From an uncultured Candidatus Saccharibacteria bacterium (GTDB lineage Bacteria; Patescibacteriota; Saccharimonadia; Saccharimonadales; Saccharimonadaceae): 16,917 bases of DNA. How positions within the stretch are numbered: position 1 is the first letter of the stretch; the number at the start of each line of letters is the position of its first letter. Below the pieces are notes generated by a model. The model worked only from the letters and a program-made list of their open reading frames with translations. It searched no databases and was not told where the DNA came from. Shown here one piece after another: positions 14,310-16,917 of this stretch. The stretch spans positions 1 to 16,917 of the forward strand of contig CAJZIB010000009.1 in the NCBI GenBank assembly GCA_916049555.1, in the 5' to 3' direction. Both the position numbers and the translations under genes were made by a program.

Positions 14310-15527
14310 ATGACAAAAAGAAAAAAACAAGCCAAAAAACAATCGAATCGCACATCCCTATCTAAACTAAAAAGACTGTTTATTTTTGTCACCGTCCTCG
14401 TTCTTGGCTTCAATTTTCTACCAAATCTTTTTGACAATCCAAAGCAAGCTTTAGCCATTGAAAACGAAGCCTATTGTACCTCAAATGCTTGTCGTGCCGC
14501 AAAAAAAGCAGAAAACGAAGCTACTACCAAGGCCAATGAAGCCTCCAAAGCTGCCACCACTCTTGAAGGAGAAGTCGAACGTTTGCAACAAGAAATCACA
14601 ATGTATGAGGCACGCATTAAGGCCAATGAAGCCGAAGCCGAAGACTTAAAGCTAAAAGTTGAGGAAACTACCAAAAAGTTAAAACTTCAACAACAAGCTC
14701 TTGCTAACATGCTAATTAATCTCCATTTTGAAGACGACGGTGATGCCATCATGATTCTTGCTGGCTCCAGCTCGATCTCAGATTTCGCTGAGCGCCAAAC
14801 CCGTGTAGATACCGCAAAAAATCAGGTTACTCTCTCCGCCCAAACCGTCAAAACCATGAAACAGGACCTAGAGAAGCAAAAAACAGAAGTAGAACGTGTC
14901 ATTGCGGACCAACAGATTCAGCGTAAAGCCGTTGAAGATAAAAAAATTGAACAACAAGAACTAATCTTAAAGTATCGCGACAATGCAGCTGCATTTGCAC
15001 TTGAAGCCGCCTCTTCTCGTGAAGAAAAGATTAAATTAATTAATCAAGAATATAGCGATCATTTGCAAAGAATGCGTAATGGCGGAGGGTTCGGTACTGT
15101 CGCAAATGGTTATAACAGTTACGAATCGTTCATCGGCAACTATGGTTTTGCCTGTCCACGCGATAATATCCGCGGCATCCTTGACTCATACTATACTTGC
15201 CAGTGTACCAGCTATGCCGCCTATAAGGCCGTAGAATACTGGGGTCCACACATTCGTGTTACCGGATGGGGAAATGCTTATAGCTGGGCTGCAGCCGCCA
15301 GATCACTCGGCTACCGTGTCGACCGCACACCAAGTGCTCACTCAATTGCCCAAACCGCCTCTGGCGCCTGGGGTCACGTGATGTGGGTTGAATCAGTCAA
15401 CGCCAATGGTACCATGAATGTCTCTGAATATAACAATCTCTATTCCTCACGTTCAGGACAATGGGGTGACTTCGGTTACCGCGTTGGCGTAAGTCCTGCT
15501 GGATATTACTTCATCCATTTTGATTAG
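14310..15527 (+). CDS. Secreted coiled-coil/CHAP peptidoglycan hydrolase (PcsB-like)
   Basis: The 405-residue product starts with a basic stretch and a hydrophobic segment (about 22-40) with a likely signal cleavage after KQALA (about 49). Residues 62-255 are a long Ala/Glu/Lys-rich coiled coil. The C-terminal 125 residues are a CHAP amidase/endopeptidase domain with C299 (CQCTSYA), H356 (WGHVMWVE) and E373 (VSEYNN) as the probable triad. This layout matches streptococcal PcsB, whose coiled coil is held by FtsX and released by FtsE ATP hydrolysis. Lying directly after ftsEX, it is inferred to be their septal-cleavage effector. It has its own strong promoter and an excellent Shine-Dalgarno site, unlike its neighbours. 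Extra cysteines (C56, C61, C282, C297) may form disulfides. The last 38 bases region is duplicated downstream. Confidence 0.92.
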   Translation: MTKRKKQAKKQSNRTSLSKLKRLFIFVTVLVLGFNFLPNLFDNPKQALAIENEAYCTSNACRAAKKAENEATTKANEASKAATTLEGEVERLQQEITMYEARIKANEAEAEDLKLKVEETTKKLKLQQQALANMLINLHFEDDGDAIMILAGSSSISDFAERQTRVDTAKNQVTLSAQTVKTMKQDLEKQKTEVERVIADQQIQRKAVEDKKIEQQELILKYRDNAAAFALEAASSREEKIKLINQEYSDHLQRMRNGGGFGTVANGYNSYESFIGNYGFACPRDNIRGILDSYYTCQCTSYAAYKAVEYWGPHIRVTGWGNAYSWAAAARSLGYRVDRTPSAHSIAQTASGAWGHVMWVESVNANGTMNVSEYNNLYSSRSGQWGDFGYRVGVSPAGYYFIHFD

Positions 15528-15574
15528 TAATCCACTCTGCTGGATATTACTTTATCCGTTTTGATTAGTAAGCC
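15496..15574 (+). repeat. Tandem duplication of the 3' end of the CHAP gene
   Basis: Positions 15496-15533 and 15537-15574 are 38-base copies with three mismatches, 41 bases apart. Copy 1 holds the last codons and TAG of the CHAP gene. Copy 2 is outside the gene and, in its own frame, still encodes the tail AGYYFIRFD followed by TAG. It is a partial duplication that has begun to diverge. Confidence 0.9.
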
Positions 15575-15589
15575 ATACCGCTTCTGCTA

Positions 15590-15598
15590 TGTTATAAT
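15590..15598 (+). promoter_or_regulatory. Extended -10 element for the S41 protease gene (leaderless)
   Basis: TGTTATAAT, a perfect extended -10, ends 7 bases before the ATG at 15606. No Shine-Dalgarno and no clear -35 are visible. Confidence 0.65.
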
Positions 15599-15605
15599 CT
15601 AATAC

Positions 15606-16799
15606 ATGAAGAATACGGAAAAAAGTAGGCAAGTCAGTCTCGGCGCAACCGCTGTCTTAAGCTTTGTTACCCTAATTGTCGGCGCTTTTATCGGTGCAAA
15701 CTGGAATAATCTATATTTACAATTTTCGCCATACATCAATTTAAACCAAAAAGTTTCTACCCCAGTCAAATGGGAAGAACTAAACGAAGTCTATTCTCAA
15801 ATTTCAGCAAACTACGATGGAAGTATCGACAAGGCTGCCATGATCGAAGGGGCAAAAAAAGGATTGACCGCCTCACTTGGGGATCCTTATACTGTCTATT
15901 TCGATGCCAAAGAAGCTGTCGACTTTAAATCTAGTCTTAATGGCGAGATTAAAGAGGCTGGGGTAGGAATCGAAATGATGAAGCAAGGGGATTACGTTGT
16001 AGTCACCAGAACCCTCCCAGATAATCCAGCTAGAAAAGCCGGGGTTCATGCTGGTGATGTCATCTTTGCAATTAACGACGAAGAAGTTTGGGACAAGGAT
16101 ACTGACATCATAGCCAGTAAACTTCGCGGCAAGTCTGGAGAAAAAGTTAAACTAACAGTCGCTCGCGAAAAACAAAAGCTTGATTTTGAACTCATTCGCG
16201 AAAAAATAAATAACGTCTCTGCTGATGTGACTTACCAAGACAAAACTGCAATTATTTCCGTCTACCGTTTTAGTGAAGATACTGGCACGCTAGTGGAGTC
16301 ATTCGCAAAAGACTTTAAGAAAAAAGGTATTAATAAAGTCATCTTAGATTTAAGAAATAACGGCGGTGGCTTCGTCAAAGCCGCACGCGATCTTCTCTCA
16401 CTTTGGCTCGATGGAGACAAGATTCTCATTCAAAAATCCACCACCTCAGGACAAACTATCACCTACGCAAAGCGCGGTGAAGCTGTTCTAAAAGACACTA
16501 AAACCATTGTGCTCGTCAATAACGCCACCGCTTCAGCCTCAGAAATTGTCGCTGGTGCTCTCAAAGATTACAAAAAAGCCACCATTGTTGGCACAAAAAC
16601 CTATGGCAAAGGCGTCGTCCAAACTATGCTTGAGCTCTCCGGCGGTGCACTACTCAAAGTTACTACTGCCCACTGGTATACACCAGATAACCAAACCATC
16701 AACAAGACTGGTATCTCTCCAGATATTGAAGTTGAACGTACCTACAATGACATTAATAGCGGCAAGGACCCTCAGCTCGACAAAGCAAAAACTCTTTAA
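15606..16799 (+). CDS. C-terminal processing protease, S41 family (CtpA/Prc-like)
   Basis: This 397-residue envelope protease has an N-terminal signal anchor (about 12-31). A PDZ domain lies at about 110-195 (GVGIEM, NPARKAGVHAGDVIFAIN, LRGKSGEKVKLTV). The S41 core has LDLRNNGGG (247-255), a catalytic Ser/Lys dyad S310 (NATASASEI) and K335 (TYGKGVVQ), with Q339 at the third position. The S-to-K distance of 25 matches E. coli Prc. The C-terminal GISPDIEV is also typical. Such enzymes trim or degrade extracytoplasmic proteins, including wall hydrolases and their regulators. The position right after the ftsEX-hydrolase genes suggests, but does not prove, that it controls turnover of the CHAP hydrolase. 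Confidence 0.95.
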   Translation: MKNTEKSRQVSLGATAVLSFVTLIVGAFIGANWNNLYLQFSPYINLNQKVSTPVKWEELNEVYSQISANYDGSIDKAAMIEGAKKGLTASLGDPYTVYFDAKEAVDFKSSLNGEIKEAGVGIEMMKQGDYVVVTRTLPDNPARKAGVHAGDVIFAINDEEVWDKDTDIIASKLRGKSGEKVKLTVAREKQKLDFELIREKINNVSADVTYQDKTAIISVYRFSEDTGTLVESFAKDFKKKGINKVILDLRNNGGGFVKAARDLLSLWLDGDKILIQKSTTSGQTITYAKRGEAVLKDTKTIVLVNNATASASEIVAGALKDYKKATIVGTKTYGKGVVQTMLELSGGALLKVTTAHWYTPDNQTINKTGISPDIEVERTYNDINSGKDPQLDKAKTL

Positions 16800-16820
16800 T
16801 TCGACAAATTCCATTGAAAT

Positions 16821-16834
16821 TGCTATAATATAAT
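16821..16834 (+). promoter_or_regulatory. Overlapping -10 elements for the glutaredoxin-like gene
   Basis: An extended TGCTATAAT (16821-16829) overlaps a second TATAAT (16829-16834). They end 9 and 4 bases before the ATG at 16839, giving a leader of at most about 3 bases from the first element. Confidence 0.55.
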
Positions 16835-16838
16835 TATT

Positions 16839-16917
16839 ATGATTAAAGTTTATACCACCCCTACTTGTATTTATTGCCATGCTCTTATGAACTGGCTTAA
16901 TGAAGAAGGAATTGATT
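16839..16917 (+). CDS. Glutaredoxin-like thiol oxidoreductase, N-terminal part (3' end outside window)
   Basis: Only 26 codons are visible. They read MIKVYTTPTCIYCHALMNWL and onward, with the redox motif CxxC as C-I-Y-C directly after TPT. This is the beta1-alpha1 start of NrdH/glutaredoxin-type thioredoxin-fold proteins, which reduce disulfides in the cytoplasm. A small CPR glutaredoxin of about 75-90 residues is expected, but the end is outside the window. Confidence 0.85.
   Translation, partial: MIKVYTTPTCIYCHALMNWLNEEGID

Noticed and set aside
1..16917. CRISPR array, rRNA, riboswitch or intact insertion sequence
   Set aside because: No regularly spaced repeats, rRNA-like sequence or recognisable riboswitch core was seen, and both mobile-element genes found are broken.

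Overview
The window looks like part of the chromosome of a small-genome bacterium of the Candidate Phyla Radiation, most likely Candidatus Saccharibacteria (TM7). This is inferred from the overall gene style, from a murD-like ligase next to a murL-like epimerase, and from the run prfB, ftsE, ftsX, CHAP hydrolase, S41 protease. No search could be run. The standard code fits: release factor 2 is present and no gene has an internal TGA. None of the 15 stops I could read is TGA (10 TAA, 5 TAG).

Layout. Positions 2-2642 hold the 3' part of secA followed one base later by an M16 zinc peptidase. Positions 2782-5806 hold a Mur ligase and a PP-loop protein read as MurD2 and MurL, which together would install D-glutamate in the peptidoglycan stem by a ligate-then-epimerise route. 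Positions 5884-6890 hold a palindromic control region, a small basic single-pass membrane protein and a histidine phosphatase. tRNA-Gln(TTG) lies at 6920-6994. Positions 7000-9050 form an accessory stretch on the minus strand: a decayed serine recombinase, a transglutaminase-like gene interrupted by one in-frame TAA, and a decayed IS110-type transposase fragment. An EEP-family phosphohydrolase (9099-9854) converges on a CDF metal transporter (9860-11008, minus). Positions 11118-16799 hold prfB, ftsE, ftsX, a PcsB-like coiled-coil/CHAP hydrolase and a C-terminal processing protease. The window ends in the first 26 codons of a glutaredoxin-like gene.

How the genes work together. Most of the window serves the cell envelope: export (SecA), stem-peptide synthesis (MurD2/MurL), septal wall cleavage (FtsE/FtsX energising an extracytoplasmic CHAP hydrolase) and envelope proteolysis (S41 protease). 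FtsEX controlling a coiled-coil hydrolase is well established in streptococci; here it is inferred from adjacency and architecture.

The most general signal is in the promoters. Nine genes that begin a transcription unit have a -10 element, often an extended TGnTATAAT type, 4-9 bases before the chosen ATG and no Shine-Dalgarno sequence, which predicts leaderless or nearly leaderless mRNAs. Genes with a real leader or inside an operon (CHAP hydrolase, CDF transporter, ftsX) carry AAGGA/AGGAGG sites. I used this pattern to choose several starts.
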